37,873 nucleotides of DNA from Prochlorococcus sp. AG-409-F19 (GCA_003215795.1 QCJV01000008.1:1-37873); one strand, 5' to 3'. Positions 10,952-20,364 are shown, counted from the first letter of the stretch. Made by a program: numbers and translations. The notes: generated from the sequence alone by a model not told the origin.

Positions 10952-12352
10952 TTATTCAATAGGTAATCCTGTTAATGAAAATGGTCTAATCTGATTAATT
11001 CTTACTTTTACTAAGTCACCTGGTTTATATGAAGAACCTTTTGAACTTTGTTTTTGGAAAAAGGTAAGTCTGTTTGTTCTTGTTCTTCCCATTAATTGAT
11101 TGGGATCTTTCGGGTTAATCTTTTCTGCGAGGACCTCTTCTTCCTTATCTTTATACCTAGAGTTTCTTTCCTTAGCTGTTCTCTCGACGAGTAGGTTAAG
11201 TTTTCTTAAACGTTCGACTTTTATTTCTTCAGGTATTTGATTAGACCATGTTGCAGAAGGAGTATTAGGTCTTGGTGAATAAGCAGCAGTATTGACTTGG
11301 TCAAACCCAATTTCTTTAATAACTTCAAGAGTATCATTGAACTGATCCTCTCTTTCTCCAGGAAATGCAACTATAACATCAGCACTAACTGATGCTTCTG
11401 GCATTAGAGTCCTTATTTGATTAATAATCCTCTTATACTTTTCAATTGTATAACCTCGACTCATTTTTTTAAGGACCTCATTATTACCACTCTGAAAAGG
11501 AATATGAAAGTGCTCACAAACCTTTGGAAGAGTTGCACAGGCTTCAATAAGGCGATTTGTGAAATAACGAGGATGACTTGTAGCAAAACGAATTCTCTCT
11601 ATCCCATGAACATCGTGAATGAAATGAAGTAAATCAGTTAAGGTATTTTCTCTTCTTCCAGAGATAGAAATACCAGGTAAATCTCGTCCATATGCATCAA
11701 TGTTTTGACCTAGCAAAGTTATTTCTTTAAAGCCCTTTTGAGCGAGATCTTCGATTTCTTTTTTAATTGATAGTGGCTCTCTAGATTGCTCCTTCCCTCT
11801 TACTGATGGGACAACACAGTAGGTACATCTTTCATTGCATCCATAGATTATATTGACCCATCCGCATATTTCGCTATCTCTTCTTGCGGTAGTCAAGTCC
11901 TCGAGGATTTTATGCTCTTCAGTGGCTACAACTTGTTGTCCATTGTCTACTTGAGAAAGGAGTGTCTCAAGCCGATTTGCATGCTGAGGCCCCATGACGA
12001 GATCAAGTTCAGGAACTCTTCTTAGTAGAGATTCCCCCTCTTGTTGCGCAACACAACCTGCAACAACAAGTTTTAAGTTCGGAGTTGTTTTCTTTCTTAA
12101 AGCTTGTCTACCTAGGTAGCTATAGACTTTTTGCTCAGCATTGTCTCGGATAGTACAAGTATTATATAAAACAAGATCTGCATTAAGCTCATTATCCGCT
12201 TCTTCATATCCCATTTCTTGTAAAATCCCAGCCATCCTTTCTGAATCAGCCTTATTCATCTGACAGCCAAAGGTTGTAATCCAGTAGCTACCTCTCTTGT
12301 TTAGAGAGGCAGCTAAACCTTTATAGTCTGATTGTGATTTTGTTGATAGCAC
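10952..12352 (-). CDS. miaB: tRNA-2-methylthio-N6-dimethylallyladenosine synthase MiaB
   Basis: 466 residues from a GTG start. Methylthiotransferase with two iron-sulfur clusters that modifies A37 of tRNAs reading UNN codons. The N-terminal cluster cysteines are Cys30 ([13 protein letters not shown]), Cys66 ([13 protein letters not shown]) and Cys100 (GCVAQQEG). The radical SAM cluster is Cys172, Cys176, Cys179 ([12 protein letters not shown]). A C-terminal TRAM domain ends with [13 protein letters not shown]. The N-terminal Cys spacing supports MiaB over RimO. It begins the leftward series that ends with ftsZ. Confidence 0.96.
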   Translation of the reverse strand: MLSTKSQSDYKGLAASLNKRGSYWITTFGCQMNKADSERMAGILQEMGYEEADNELNADLVLYNTCTIRDNAEQKVYSYLGRQALRKKTTPNLKLVVAGCVAQQEGESLLRRVPELDLVMGPQHANRLETLLSQVDNGQQVVATEEHKILEDLTTARRDSEICGWVNIIYGCNERCTYCVVPSVRGKEQSREPLSIKKEIEDLAQKGFKEITLLGQNIDAYGRDLPGISISGRRENTLTDLLHFIHDVHGIERIRFATSHPRYFTNRLIEACATLPKVCEHFHIPFQSGNNEVLKKMSRGYTIEKYKRIINQIRTLMPEASVSADVIVAFPGEREDQFNDTLEVIKEIGFDQVNTAAYSPRPNTPSATWSNQIPEEIKVERLRKLNLLVERTAKERNSRYKDKEEEVLAEKINPKDPNQLMGRTRTNRLTFFQKQSSKGSSYKPGDLVKVRINQIRPFSLTGLPIE

Positions 12353-12453
12353 TGTGAAATTGTTTCTCTTCTGATGGAATAAAAGGCTTTTTTGATTTTC
12401 CCTATGGAGTTTTACTTTTGGATTTGATATTTCATAAGATTCTATTTAGTAAG

Positions 12454-12527
12454 GGCGAGCGAGGGGACTCGAACCCCCGAATAGCGGCGCCACAAGCCGC
12501 TGCCTTAACCACTTGGCGACGCCCGCC
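12454..12527 (-). tRNA. tRNA-His (anticodon GTG)
   Basis: 74 nt. The acceptor stem GCGGGCG pairs with CGCTCGC with one G-U. The extra 5' G pairs with C73, the hallmark of tRNA-His. The anticodon arm GCGGC-TTGTGGC-GCCGC carries GTG, and the T-arm GGGGGTTCGAGTCCCC is perfect. No CCA is encoded. Confidence 0.97.
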
Positions 12528-12567
12528 GCATGTATACAAATTAACCAATTCTTCCTCATTCATATAA

Positions 12568-13824
12568 ATGTTTGCGCAAAAAAAGACATCTTCTGATATT
12601 CCATACCTTGATGCACTTGTCCCAATTGGCTTAGTGAAAAGTGGAAGAAATCTTTTGAATGCGCCAGTTTCGAGTGAGGGGCTTTGCTCGTTAAGGATAT
12701 TTTTAGGTGGTGGAATTATTAGAGGTTTTGAAATTATTAATTATTGTTCTGAAAAATGTTTTGGCTTATTACTTCCAAGACTTGTTGAACCCCACGCACA
12801 TCTAGACAAGGCGTTTACTTGGAAAGATTTTCCTAATTTGTCTGGAACATATGAAGGAGCAATGAAGGCAAATTTAGAAGAGCATAAAAATAGGAATAAA
12901 TCGAAAGTCCGTTTTAGAGCCGAGAAAGCATTGGAATTAGGACTAAAAAATGGTCTTAGAGCAATTCGTAGTCATGTAGATAGTTTTGGATTGGTAGGAA
13001 GCCAAACTTGGGATGTTTTGTTGGAAATTAAAAGTGAATGGGAGAAAAAAATTGAATTGCAACTTGTTGCCATGGTCCCATTGGAATATTGGCGCAGTAA
13101 TGAAGGGAAAACTTTGGCGAAGAGAGTGTCCAGTGAATGTGGCTTGATTGGAGGCGTTATAGCCCCCCCTTATAAGAAAACACAATTAAGAGAATCGTTG
13201 CATGAGGTTTTCTCTTTGGCGAATGATTTGGGGTGTGGAATTGACTTCCACATCGACGAGTCACACTTGGATCCTGGGGGAGGTTTGCGCGAATTGCTTT
13301 ATGTGCTTGATTGCATAAGCATGGATGTTCCATTAACTTGTAGCCACCTAAGTAGCATGAGTTTGCTTTCTCACAAAGACTTGCGGGTCTTTGCAGAAAG
13401 ATTGGCAAAGTACGAGGTAAAAGTGGTTGCATTGCCACTCACTAACTTTTGGCTGCTTTCAAGGGATAACATGACAACACCAGTTAAAAGGCCTTTGGCA
13501 CCGATTAAACAGCTTCAAAAAGCAGGTGTCACAGTTGGGATTGGTGGGGATAATGTTCAAGATCCTTGGAATCCAATTGGCGATTTTGATCCGTTGTCCT
13601 TAATTGCAGCTTCAATCCCTATGGCTCAAGTCGCTCCATGGCAGAGAGAGGGATTAGCTACATTTACCACTGGTGCTGCTCGCTTAATGGATCTTGAATG
13701 GGATGGAAGTTTTCAAGTTGGTAGCCCAGCAGATTTTATTTTGTTAAACACTGATAGTTGGGCTAGCGCTCTTTCTATGTCACCAGATAGAAAGGTAATG
13801 ATTAATGGGACTTGGATTGAATAA
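12568..13824 (+). CDS. CodA-like metal-dependent amidohydrolase, substrate unknown
   Basis: 418 residues with the amidohydrolase fold and overall resemblance to E. coli cytosine deaminase CodA. Metal-site residues are visible: His76 and His78 (LVEPHAHLDKAF), His228 and Glu231 (FHIDESH), His260 (CSHLSS) and Asp328 (GIGGDNVQDPWNP). The residue after the metal Asp, an Asp in CodA (GHDDVFDPW) that affects substrate choice, is Asn329 here. The CodA stretch VAFPQEG with its substrate-contacting Gln reads VAMVPLEY. These changes argue against plain cytosine deamination; a related cyclic amide or amidine is possible. No signal peptide. It starts 40 nt past tRNA-His and is followed after 29 nt by the FAD oxidase, so the two are probably cotranscribed. 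Confidence 0.85.
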   Translation: MFAQKKTSSDIPYLDALVPIGLVKSGRNLLNAPVSSEGLCSLRIFLGGGIIRGFEIINYCSEKCFGLLLPRLVEPHAHLDKAFTWKDFPNLSGTYEGAMKANLEEHKNRNKSKVRFRAEKALELGLKNGLRAIRSHVDSFGLVGSQTWDVLLEIKSEWEKKIELQLVAMVPLEYWRSNEGKTLAKRVSSECGLIGGVIAPPYKKTQLRESLHEVFSLANDLGCGIDFHIDESHLDPGGGLRELLYVLDCISMDVPLTCSHLSSMSLLSHKDLRVFAERLAKYEVKVVALPLTNFWLLSRDNMTTPVKRPLAPIKQLQKAGVTVGIGGDNVQDPWNPIGDFDPLSLIAASIPMAQVAPWQREGLATFTTGAARLMDLEWDGSFQVGSPADFILLNTDSWASALSMSPDRKVMINGTWIE

Positions 13825-13853
13825 GCAGTTACTTCATTCAAAAAAATCAACAA

Positions 13854-15194
13854 ATGCTTAACAAATCAAATTTAGATAACTTTCTAGAGGAAATTAGGCG
13901 AATTAGTCATTTAGAGCTCCTTCTTAAGCCTGCTGAACAAAAAAGATTTTCCCGCGATTTTTTTGATTACTCTCCAATTCTTAGAGAAAAGCTTGCTGAG
14001 TGTTGTGCAGACTTTGTAGTTAAACCCCTTTCTGTTGATGCAGTTTTGTCAGTTGCATTTACTTGCCAAAAATATGAGGTTCCGTTGACTATTAGAGGAG
14101 CAGGCACAGGCAACTATGGGCAATGCGTCCCGATAGAAGGAGGAGTGGTAATGATTATGACCTCTTTAAACAAAATAAGAAATTTTGATATTGATACTTG
14201 TGAAGTTACTGTTGAGGCAGGTTGTTTACTTGAAGATCTTAATAAATACTTGCTTTTAAAAGGGCGCCAGCTTCGATTGCTGCCGAGTACTTGGAGGACT
14301 GCTTCTGTTGCTGGTTTTATCGCTGGAGGTTCTGGAGGGATTGGTTCTGTGAGGTGGGGTTTTCTTAGAGATCCTGGACATTTGCTGGGGCTTGAAGTTG
14401 TAACACTAGAAGATTGCCCTAGGAAAATTCAACTTGATGCAGGATCCTCTGAACCACTCAATCATGCTTATGGGACAAATGGAATTATTACTGCTTTGAC
14501 CATATCAACTTGTGATGCTGTTGATTGGCATGAGGTTGCAATTGATTGCGATGATTTTTTTGAAGCAATTGAAGTTTTTCAATCTTGCACTAAAGCCGCT
14601 GTGGATTTATTTCTTTGCAGTTTTTTAGAGAATAAGATTGTTGAATGTCTTCCTTCTTGGAGTGGAAAGGCGAGAGGTAAGAATCGGTTATTACTTTTGG
14701 TTGCTCCAGACGGGGTGAGCACCTTAGAAAGAATTTCTAAGAGAAAGGGAGTTGACTTTTTTCATTTGGGACCAGAAGACAAGCAAGGGGGAAATGGTTT
14801 ACGTGAACTTACTTGGAATCACACTACTCTTCATATGAGATCAATTGACTCTAAATGGACATACCTTCAGTTGCTTTTACCTCAACCCGAAGTCAATGCT
14901 ATTGATGCCATTCAGAAAAAATGGGGAAGTAAGATACTCTGGCATTTTGAAGCTGTTAGACAGCAAGGTGTCCAACGAATGGCGGCTTTGCCTTTAGTTC
15001 AATGGGAAGGTCGGAAGAATTTGGAGATGTTAATGAATGACTTTAGAAAAGTTGGGGCGATTTTGTTTAACCCACATGTGATTACAGTTGAGGATGGTGG
15101 ATTAGGTGTAATTGATTCTGATCAGGTTCAGGCGAAAAGAGATTATGATCCAAAAGGTATTATGAATCCTGGGAAATTAAAGGGATGGTCATAA
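13854..15194 (+). CDS. FAD-linked oxidase (GlcD-like, VAO/PCMH fold), substrate unknown
   Basis: 446 residues. The FAD-binding half shows VPLTIRGAGTGNYGQCVP (77-93) and a second phosphate/isoalloxazine region from about 145 to 173 (STWRTASVAGFIAGGSGG onward). It ends with DYDPKGIMNPGKLKG, the C-terminal signature shared by GlcD, D-lactate dehydrogenase and related flavoenzymes. No cysteine-rich iron-sulfur partner (GlcF-like) lies next to it, so membership of a glycolate oxidase complex is not supported. It sits directly behind the CodA-like gene and ends 12 nt before the convergent folC stop. The donor substrate cannot be predicted. Confidence 0.85.
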   Translation: MLNKSNLDNFLEEIRRISHLELLLKPAEQKRFSRDFFDYSPILREKLAECCADFVVKPLSVDAVLSVAFTCQKYEVPLTIRGAGTGNYGQCVPIEGGVVMIMTSLNKIRNFDIDTCEVTVEAGCLLEDLNKYLLLKGRQLRLLPSTWRTASVAGFIAGGSGGIGSVRWGFLRDPGHLLGLEVVTLEDCPRKIQLDAGSSEPLNHAYGTNGIITALTISTCDAVDWHEVAIDCDDFFEAIEVFQSCTKAAVDLFLCSFLENKIVECLPSWSGKARGKNRLLLLVAPDGVSTLERISKRKGVDFFHLGPEDKQGGNGLRELTWNHTTLHMRSIDSKWTYLQLLLPQPEVNAIDAIQKKWGSKILWHFEAVRQQGVQRMAALPLVQWEGRKNLEMLMNDFRKVGAILFNPHVITVEDGGLGVIDSDQVQAKRDYDPKGIMNPGKLKGWS

Positions 15195-15206
15195 CTTCTA
15201 CTTGGT

Positions 15207-16424
15207 TTAAGTCTTAAGTTTTTGAAGCATATCGCCAATTAAATAAAGTGAGCCAGTCAATACAGGAGGGGGTATTGGCCACTTATTTTTTAACCTTAGG
15301 GTCTCTAAAACTTGTTCTGCACTATTGGCTTTGTGTAATTGGGAAGATATCTCTGGACAAGCATTAGAGAGGTCTTCTAACTCCCAACTTTGATGATTGG
15401 GAACAGGAACTACCCATGCTAAATCATGTTTTTTTAATAGAGATCTCAGCATTGCCGGAGCATCCTTTTGAGTCTGTATTCCAACAATCCAATGGATGCC
15501 TTTGCTTTGCTCCTTCCAAGTTGTGCGCTCTTTAGAGAGTTGTCTTATTGCATGCGGATTATGTGCACCATCTAAGACAAGAGGTAGGTTTTCCCATGAT
15601 GAATTTTGCAACCTTCCTGGCCATCTTGCAGAAGCAAGACCTTCTTGAATTTCTTGCGAGTTCACTCTGAACCCAATGCTTGGCAATGCTTCTAATATTC
15701 CTTTTGCTACTGATGCATTTTCTCTTTGTATTTCTCCAGGGAGACCTAAGACCCAAGCCTTCGGTAACGGGGGAACCCAAATTAATGTTGAATTTTGTTT
15801 TTTTGAGGTTTTAAGAAGAACTTCTTGAACGTCGGGATGTTGCTTTGAGCTGACTATTATGCTCCCTGGCGAGATAACAGCAGCTTTTTCGTTGGCAATA
15901 TTCTTTAAATCCCTCCCTAGGAATTCACAATGGTCTAAGCCTATTCCTGCTACAGCTATTAAAGGTCTATAAGGATGAACTGTTGTGGCATCAAGCCTTC
16001 CCCCCAACCCTACTTCCAAAATCATCAATTCAACTTGATTGATTGAAAAATAATTAAAAGCAGAGGCTATTACAAGCTCAAAAGGAGTTAATTGTTCTTC
16101 AGAAGAATAGTAATTTACATTATTTATACATTCTTTAAAATCTTCTTTAGAAATCATTTGACCATTAATCCTTATTCTTTCACACCAGTCAATTAAATGT
16201 GGAGATATTGTACAACCTACCTTTATGCCAGCTTTTGTTAAACAATTTTCAAGGAAACATGCAATTGAACCCTTCCCATTCGTCCCTACAATTTGAATTG
16301 CAGGTATTTGCTTGCAGGGATTCCCCATTTTAATAATTGTATTTTTTATTCTGTTAAGATCAAGATTCATTCCTCTTGATTTAAAAGAAGGTATTATTTT
16401 TGAAAGATCTACTTGGCTTGACAT
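15207..16424 (-). CDS. folC: Dihydrofolate synthase / folylpolyglutamate synthase
   Basis: 405-residue Mur-ligase-like enzyme that adds glutamate to dihydropteroate and folates in an ATP-dependent way. The P-loop is VGTNGKGSIACFLE (46-59); other signs are SPHLIDWCERIRING, MILEVGLGGRLDATTV, AGIGLDHCEFLG and LDGAHNPHAIRQL. It follows argD by 18 nt on the same strand, so the two likely share a transcript. Its 3' end converges on the FAD oxidase with a 12-nt gap and no clear terminator. Confidence 0.95.
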   Translation of the reverse strand: MSSQVDLSKIIPSFKSRGMNLDLNRIKNTIIKMGNPCKQIPAIQIVGTNGKGSIACFLENCLTKAGIKVGCTISPHLIDWCERIRINGQMISKEDFKECINNVNYYSSEEQLTPFELVIASAFNYFSINQVELMILEVGLGGRLDATTVHPYRPLIAVAGIGLDHCEFLGRDLKNIANEKAAVISPGSIIVSSKQHPDVQEVLLKTSKKQNSTLIWVPPLPKAWVLGLPGEIQRENASVAKGILEALPSIGFRVNSQEIQEGLASARWPGRLQNSSWENLPLVLDGAHNPHAIRQLSKERTTWKEQSKGIHWIVGIQTQKDAPAMLRSLLKKHDLAWVVPVPNHQSWELEDLSNACPEISSQLHKANSAEQVLETLRLKNKWPIPPPVLTGSLYLIGDMLQKLKT

Positions 16425-16442
16425 ATTAGCAAATATAGATGA

Positions 16443-17624
16443 TTAAATTAAACTCTTTATTGATTTATCTAGTCTAAATATTAATTGATTTACTTCTTTC
16501 TTTTTAATTATTAAAGGAGGGACTATCCTTATTACTTTAGGCCCTGCACCAACAATAAGTAAACCTTCCTTAAGTGCTTGTTTTGTGATGTCTTGGGAGC
16601 TTAAAAAACTTTCTTCTTTAATGACTAGCCCTTGCATCAACCCGATACCTCTTACTTCATTGAAATGATTTGAATAATCATTTGCAATGTTTTCTAGCCC
16701 TTGCCTTATTTGTTCGCCTCTTGAAGTTATGTTTTTCAATAGGTTTTTACTTTCTATCTCTTTGGCAACAGTTAAGGCTGCTTTACATGCAAACGGATTC
16801 CCTCCAAAAGTGCTTGCATGATCGCCAGGCTCAAATAAATTTGCACATTCTTTTACAAGAAGTGCGCCAATTGCATGCCCACCGCCTAAGCCTTTAGCAA
16901 GAGTGAAGGCATCTGGTTCTACTTGTAAGTGTTCGTGCGCCCAAAGCTTTCCAGTCCTGCCCATGCCTGATTGGACTTCATCAAAGATAAGTAGAATTTT
17001 GTGTTTTGTACAAAAATCTCTAAGGAAATGGAAAAAAGCTTTGTCTCCTGGAAAGATGCCACCTTCTCCTTGAATAGGCTCTATTAATACAGCAGAAATC
17101 CTAGATAAGTCCTTCTCTAATTTTCCTTGTAAAGCTTGGAATGATTTTAAACTATTGAAAGAAAAGAATTCAAATCCTGGGACTAATGGTTCAAAGTTTT
17201 TGTGATATTTTTTTTGACCTGTAGCACTTAATGCTGCGAGAGTTCTTCCGTGGAAACTTGATTTAGCAGAAAGAATAATTGGATTTTCAATCCCTTTTTT
17301 AATATGAGCAAATTTCCGCGCTAGTTTTATTGCCGCTTCATTTGCTTCTGCACCGCTATTGCAGAAGAAAACGCTGTCCGCGCAACTTTTATCAACTAAC
17401 CATTGCGCTAAATCTTCCTGCTCTGGTATTAAAAATAGATTTGAAACATGTTGAATTTTTCTAAGTTGTTTATTTAGAACTTTGAATAATTTCCTGTGAC
17501 TATGACCAAGACTGCATGTAGCAATCCCTGCTATGGCGTCTAGATATTTATTCCCTTCCTGGTCCCAAACCCAGCAGCCTTTACCCCTAACTAATTTGAG
17601 AGGAAGTCTTTGATAAGTATTCAT
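16443..17624 (-). CDS. argD: Acetylornithine aminotransferase
   Basis: Class III PLP aminotransferase of arginine synthesis, 393 residues from the chosen start. Seen: NSGAEANEAAIKLAR, SFHGRTLAALSATG, IFDEVQSGMGRTG and the PLP-lysine region FTLAKGLGGGHAIGALL. The open frame continues 28 codons upstream to 17708, but that part is the tRNA-Leu gene read as protein. I therefore start at the ATG at 17624 (MNTYQRLPLKLV); an adjacent TTG at 17627 is possible. This start is only 8 nt past the 3' end of tRNA-Leu(CAA), with no visible Shine-Dalgarno site in that gap. Confidence 0.95.
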   Translation of the reverse strand: MNTYQRLPLKLVRGKGCWVWDQEGNKYLDAIAGIATCSLGHSHRKLFKVLNKQLRKIQHVSNLFLIPEQEDLAQWLVDKSCADSVFFCNSGAEANEAAIKLARKFAHIKKGIENPIILSAKSSFHGRTLAALSATGQKKYHKNFEPLVPGFEFFSFNSLKSFQALQGKLEKDLSRISAVLIEPIQGEGGIFPGDKAFFHFLRDFCTKHKILLIFDEVQSGMGRTGKLWAHEHLQVEPDAFTLAKGLGGGHAIGALLVKECANLFEPGDHASTFGGNPFACKAALTVAKEIESKNLLKNITSRGEQIRQGLENIANDYSNHFNEVRGIGLMQGLVIKEESFLSSQDITKQALKEGLLIVGAGPKVIRIVPPLIIKKKEVNQLIFRLDKSIKSLI

Positions 17625-17632
17625 CAAACATA

Positions 17633-17714
17633 TGGGAGCGGTCGGACTTGAACCGACAAACCCGAAGGTGCCGCATTTTGAGTGCGGTGCGTCTACCAAT
17701 TCCACCACGCTCCC
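17633..17714 (-). tRNA. tRNA-Leu (anticodon CAA)
   Basis: 82 nt with a long variable arm, as expected of a leucine tRNA. The acceptor GGGAGCG pairs with CGCTCCC, with A as discriminator. The anticodon arm CCGCA-CTCAAAA-TGCGG gives CAA, reading UUG. The T-arm GTCGGTTCAAGTCCGAC is intact. No CCA is encoded. It lies between murA (35 nt downstream of its stop) and argD (8 nt upstream of its start) on the same strand. Confidence 0.97.
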
Positions 17715-17749
17715 TTAATTGTGTTTTAGTTCAGGACTAAGTTCTAACT

Positions 17750-19138
17750 TTAGGCCACTTCGGTATCAGAATAAAGAATTTGTGTATCTTCATATGTTTT
17801 TGTAGTTCGATGCGATGTTTTTTGAACTTGGCTATGAGTCCTGGTGATTGATGCTCCAGCTGAATTGAGCTTTTCAGCGAAATCTTCATAACCTCTATCG
17901 AGGTGTTCTAAGCCTTTAACAACGCTTGTTCCATTAGCAACAAGGCTTGCTAAAACCATGGCAGCGCAGGATCTTAAATCTCCTCCTCTTATAGAAGTTG
18001 CCTTTACATTATTGCCTCCAACAACAAAGGCAGTATTGCCCTCTAGCAGAATCTTTGCTCCCATTCTCTGTAATTCTCTAACATGCTGCATTCTGTTTTC
18101 AAAAACAGTTTCTTCAATTTTTGAGGTTCCCTTGACCGTAGTCATCAGTGCCATAAAAGGAGCTTGCAAATCAGTAGGGAATCCTGGGAATGGACTTGTG
18201 GTGATATCCACTGCTTGAAGACTTTTTCTTGAAATGATGCTTATGGTTTCACCTGAGCATTCAATTAAACAGCCACATTCTTGTAGCTTTATAATTAGGG
18301 CTTCTAAGTGCTCTGGAATAGCAGGAGAGATAGTTAAAGGAGAGCGTGTAATTGCTGATGCGATAAGGAATGTACCAGCTTCAATACGATCTGGCATGAC
18401 GGTAAAGAGACATCCATTGAGATAGTCAACGCCTTCAATCGTGATCTGAGAAGTTCCTGCACCTTGAATCTTTGCACCCATCTTGTTCAACATCTTTGCG
18501 AGATCTTGAATTTCAGGTTCTTGTGCGGCATTCTCGAGAATTGTCGTTCCTTGCGCAAGAGTTGCTGCCATCAAGATAGTTTCAGTTGCTCCAACACTTT
18601 TACAATTGAATGTGATTCGTGCACCGTTTAAGCGTTTTTGAGGACTAATGGCTTTTGCGACAACATAATCATTCTCAATTTCAACTCTTGCTCCTAAAGC
18701 TCTCAATCCTTGAATATGCTCGTCAATAGGCCTTGCCCCTATTCTGCAACCACCAGGCAATGGAATCTTGACTTCTCCAAGCCTTGCAAGAAGGGGACCA
18801 ATACAAACAAAACTAGCTCGAAGAGCATGAACAAGGTCATAAGGAAGATTACTGGATGAATCATTTAGCTTATTAGTTTTTATTTTTAAGATGTTTGAAC
18901 TCTGCCTTATTTTTGATCCAATGGCTCTTAAAAGCCTGGACATCACATCAATATCTGTAAGTTGGGGAACATTTCTTAGACCTACAACTTCATTTGTTAA
19001 TAGAGAAGCGGCCATAAGGACTAAAGCAGAATTCTTTGCACCACTAACTTTCATATAACCTGAAAGCTTTCTTTTACCTTCAATTTTTAGAAATGGCAAA
19101 AGATTTGACTCTTCTTTTAAAGCTTCCTTTCTTTGCAT
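17750..19138 (-). CDS. murA: UDP-N-acetylglucosamine 1-carboxyvinyltransferase
   Basis: 462-residue enzyme of the first committed peptidoglycan step, adding enolpyruvate to UDP-GlcNAc. The catalytic Cys is Cys131 in [17 protein letters not shown]. The substrate-binding Lys35-Asn36 pair lies in [13 protein letters not shown]. Other blocks are [17 protein letters not shown] and [12 protein letters not shown]. The C-terminus runs roughly 25-28 residues past the usual end as a Ser/Thr-rich tail (after [10 protein letters not shown]). The unusual length at the N-terminus is only a few residues. Upstream lies a 168-nt gap to the divergent tRNA-Leu(CAG). Confidence 0.97.
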   Translation of the reverse strand: MQRKEALKEESNLLPFLKIEGKRKLSGYMKVSGAKNSALVLMAASLLTNEVVGLRNVPQLTDIDVMSRLLRAIGSKIRQSSNILKIKTNKLNDSSSNLPYDLVHALRASFVCIGPLLARLGEVKIPLPGGCRIGARPIDEHIQGLRALGARVEIENDYVVAKAISPQKRLNGARITFNCKSVGATETILMAATLAQGTTILENAAQEPEIQDLAKMLNKMGAKIQGAGTSQITIEGVDYLNGCLFTVMPDRIEAGTFLIASAITRSPLTISPAIPEHLEALIIKLQECGCLIECSGETISIISRKSLQAVDITTSPFPGFPTDLQAPFMALMTTVKGTSKIEETVFENRMQHVRELQRMGAKILLEGNTAFVVGGNNVKATSIRGGDLRSCAAMVLASLVANGTSVVKGLEHLDRGYEDFAEKLNSAGASITRTHSQVQKTSHRTTKTYEDTQILYSDTEVA

Positions 19139-19306
19139 ACACTAAATCAAATCACCAATTACCGGCGATGACAAGTACATAAGATCAGTTCTAGATAAAT
19201 GAAATACTATCCAATTGCTTTTCTTTAATCCTTGGGAACTTATGCTTACTTTAAAGCTTTTCTTAAGGTTTTTGTGTGGTTTTGTGATTGACTTGAAGAT
19301 GTTTAT

Positions 19307-19389
19307 GCGGGTGTGGCGGAATTGGTAGACGCGCATGTTTCAGGTACATGTGGCTTTTTGCTGTAGGAGTTCAAGTCTCCTCATCCGCA
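19307..19389 (+). tRNA. tRNA-Leu (anticodon CAG)
   Basis: 83 nt with a long variable arm. The acceptor GCGGGTG pairs with CATCCGC including one G-U, with discriminator A. The anticodon arm CATGT-TTCAGGT-ACATG gives CAG, reading CUG. The T-arm GGAGTTCAAGTCTCC is intact. No CCA is encoded. The 168 nt before it, back to murA, carry no gene I can support. Confidence 0.96.
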
Positions 19390-19518
19390 TTGTGTTTTTT
19401 GAAGAATCAATCCAGAAAAGCTTTTGAACAATTATTGATACCTTGTCAACGCTAAATTTCAAGGAAGGAGCTATATTGTGTCCCCTTGAAACCATTCAGG
19501 AGGATAAGGGGGAAGACA

Positions 19519-20349
19519 GTGAATACGTCTTTAATTTCTAGTCGACGCAACCCTTTAGTTCGACGTTTAAAGGCCCTCTCAAGACCTAAGGGACGGAATG
19601 AGGCTTCGATGCTCCTGCTTGAAGGCACTCATTTGCTGCAAGAAGCTCTGAAAGCATGTTGCATGCCCTCTGAGATTGTTGTGACACCAAAATGGCTGGA
19701 AGAGCATGATGCAATATTCCAAGAACTCTCCAAAAGAGTTCAAATTCATATGGTTACACAATCAGTACTTGAAGAATCTCTCTCAACGGTTACGCCTGAT
19801 GGAGTTGCTTCTCTTTTACCTGTTTCGGCTCTTCCTAGAAAAAAGAAAGAGACCACTTTTATTTTGGCTCTTGATCGATTACAGGACCCGGGAAATTTAG
19901 GAACGTTATTTCGTACTGCTTTGGCTGCTGAAGTTGAATTAATTTGGCTTGCCTTGGGGGCTGACCCCTTAGGTCAAAAATGTATAAGAGCTTCTGCAGG
20001 AGCTCTTATACATTTGCCTTTTGAGCGTTTAGGCTCTCATGAAGAAAATGCTGTTGATAAACTTTCCTATAAATTGAAAGATGCTAAAAATAAAGGATTT
20101 CAGGTGGTTGGGGCTTTTAGCGCTAGCTCATGTGTTGATATAGACCGTTCTCTTTATTGGGAGATAGATTGGCAGAAGCCAACAGTCTTGGTTTTAGGCA
20201 ATGAAGGGAATGGGATTCATCCAAAGGTTCAGGCTTGCTGTACTCATGCAGTAACTTTGCCACATAATAAAATTGTTGAGTCTCTAAATGTTGCATCTGC
20301 TGCAGTTCCTCTACTGTTAGAAAGGCTACGGGCCAGAATGACCTCTTAG
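19519..20349 (+). CDS. SpoU/TrmH-family RNA 2'-O-methyltransferase (RlmB-like)
   Basis: 276 residues from the chosen GTG. The three SPOUT knot motifs are present: ALDRLQDPGNLGTLFRTAL, VLVLGNEGNGIHP and KIVESLNVASAAVPLLLER. The N-terminal SSRRNPLVRRLKAL resembles the substrate-binding domain of RlmB-type enzymes, which methylate a ribose in 23S rRNA; the exact target is not shown. I prefer GTG 19519 (MNTSLISSRRNPLV) because AAGGGGG lies 6 nt upstream and family members begin close to the NPLV motif. A TTG at 19486 in the same frame would add 11 residues. It runs 15 nt ahead of lpd. Confidence 0.9.
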   Translation: MNTSLISSRRNPLVRRLKALSRPKGRNEASMLLLEGTHLLQEALKACCMPSEIVVTPKWLEEHDAIFQELSKRVQIHMVTQSVLEESLSTVTPDGVASLLPVSALPRKKKETTFILALDRLQDPGNLGTLFRTALAAEVELIWLALGADPLGQKCIRASAGALIHLPFERLGSHEENAVDKLSYKLKDAKNKGFQVVGAFSASSCVDIDRSLYWEIDWQKPTVLVLGNEGNGIHPKVQACCTHAVTLPHNKIVESLNVASAAVPLLLERLRARMTS

Positions 20350-20364
20350 TATCAAACAAGAAAG

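Noticed and set aside
13157..13438. 93-codon frame antisense to the CodA-like gene
   Set aside because: Shadow frame; the plus-strand protein has conserved metal residues throughout this segment.
13824..15194. Glycolate oxidase subunit GlcD
   Set aside because: Only the general FAD-linked oxidase signature is shared; no GlcE or GlcF partner is next to it, so a specific glycolate role is not supported.
17625..17708. 28-codon N-terminal extension of ArgD
   Set aside because: It is tRNA-Leu(CAA) read in frame; the protein homology begins at MNTYQRLPL.
19142..19336. 64-codon minus-strand frame
   Set aside because: It runs into tRNA-Leu(CAG) on the other strand, has no family features, and its amino-acid pattern is that of noncoding AT-rich DNA.
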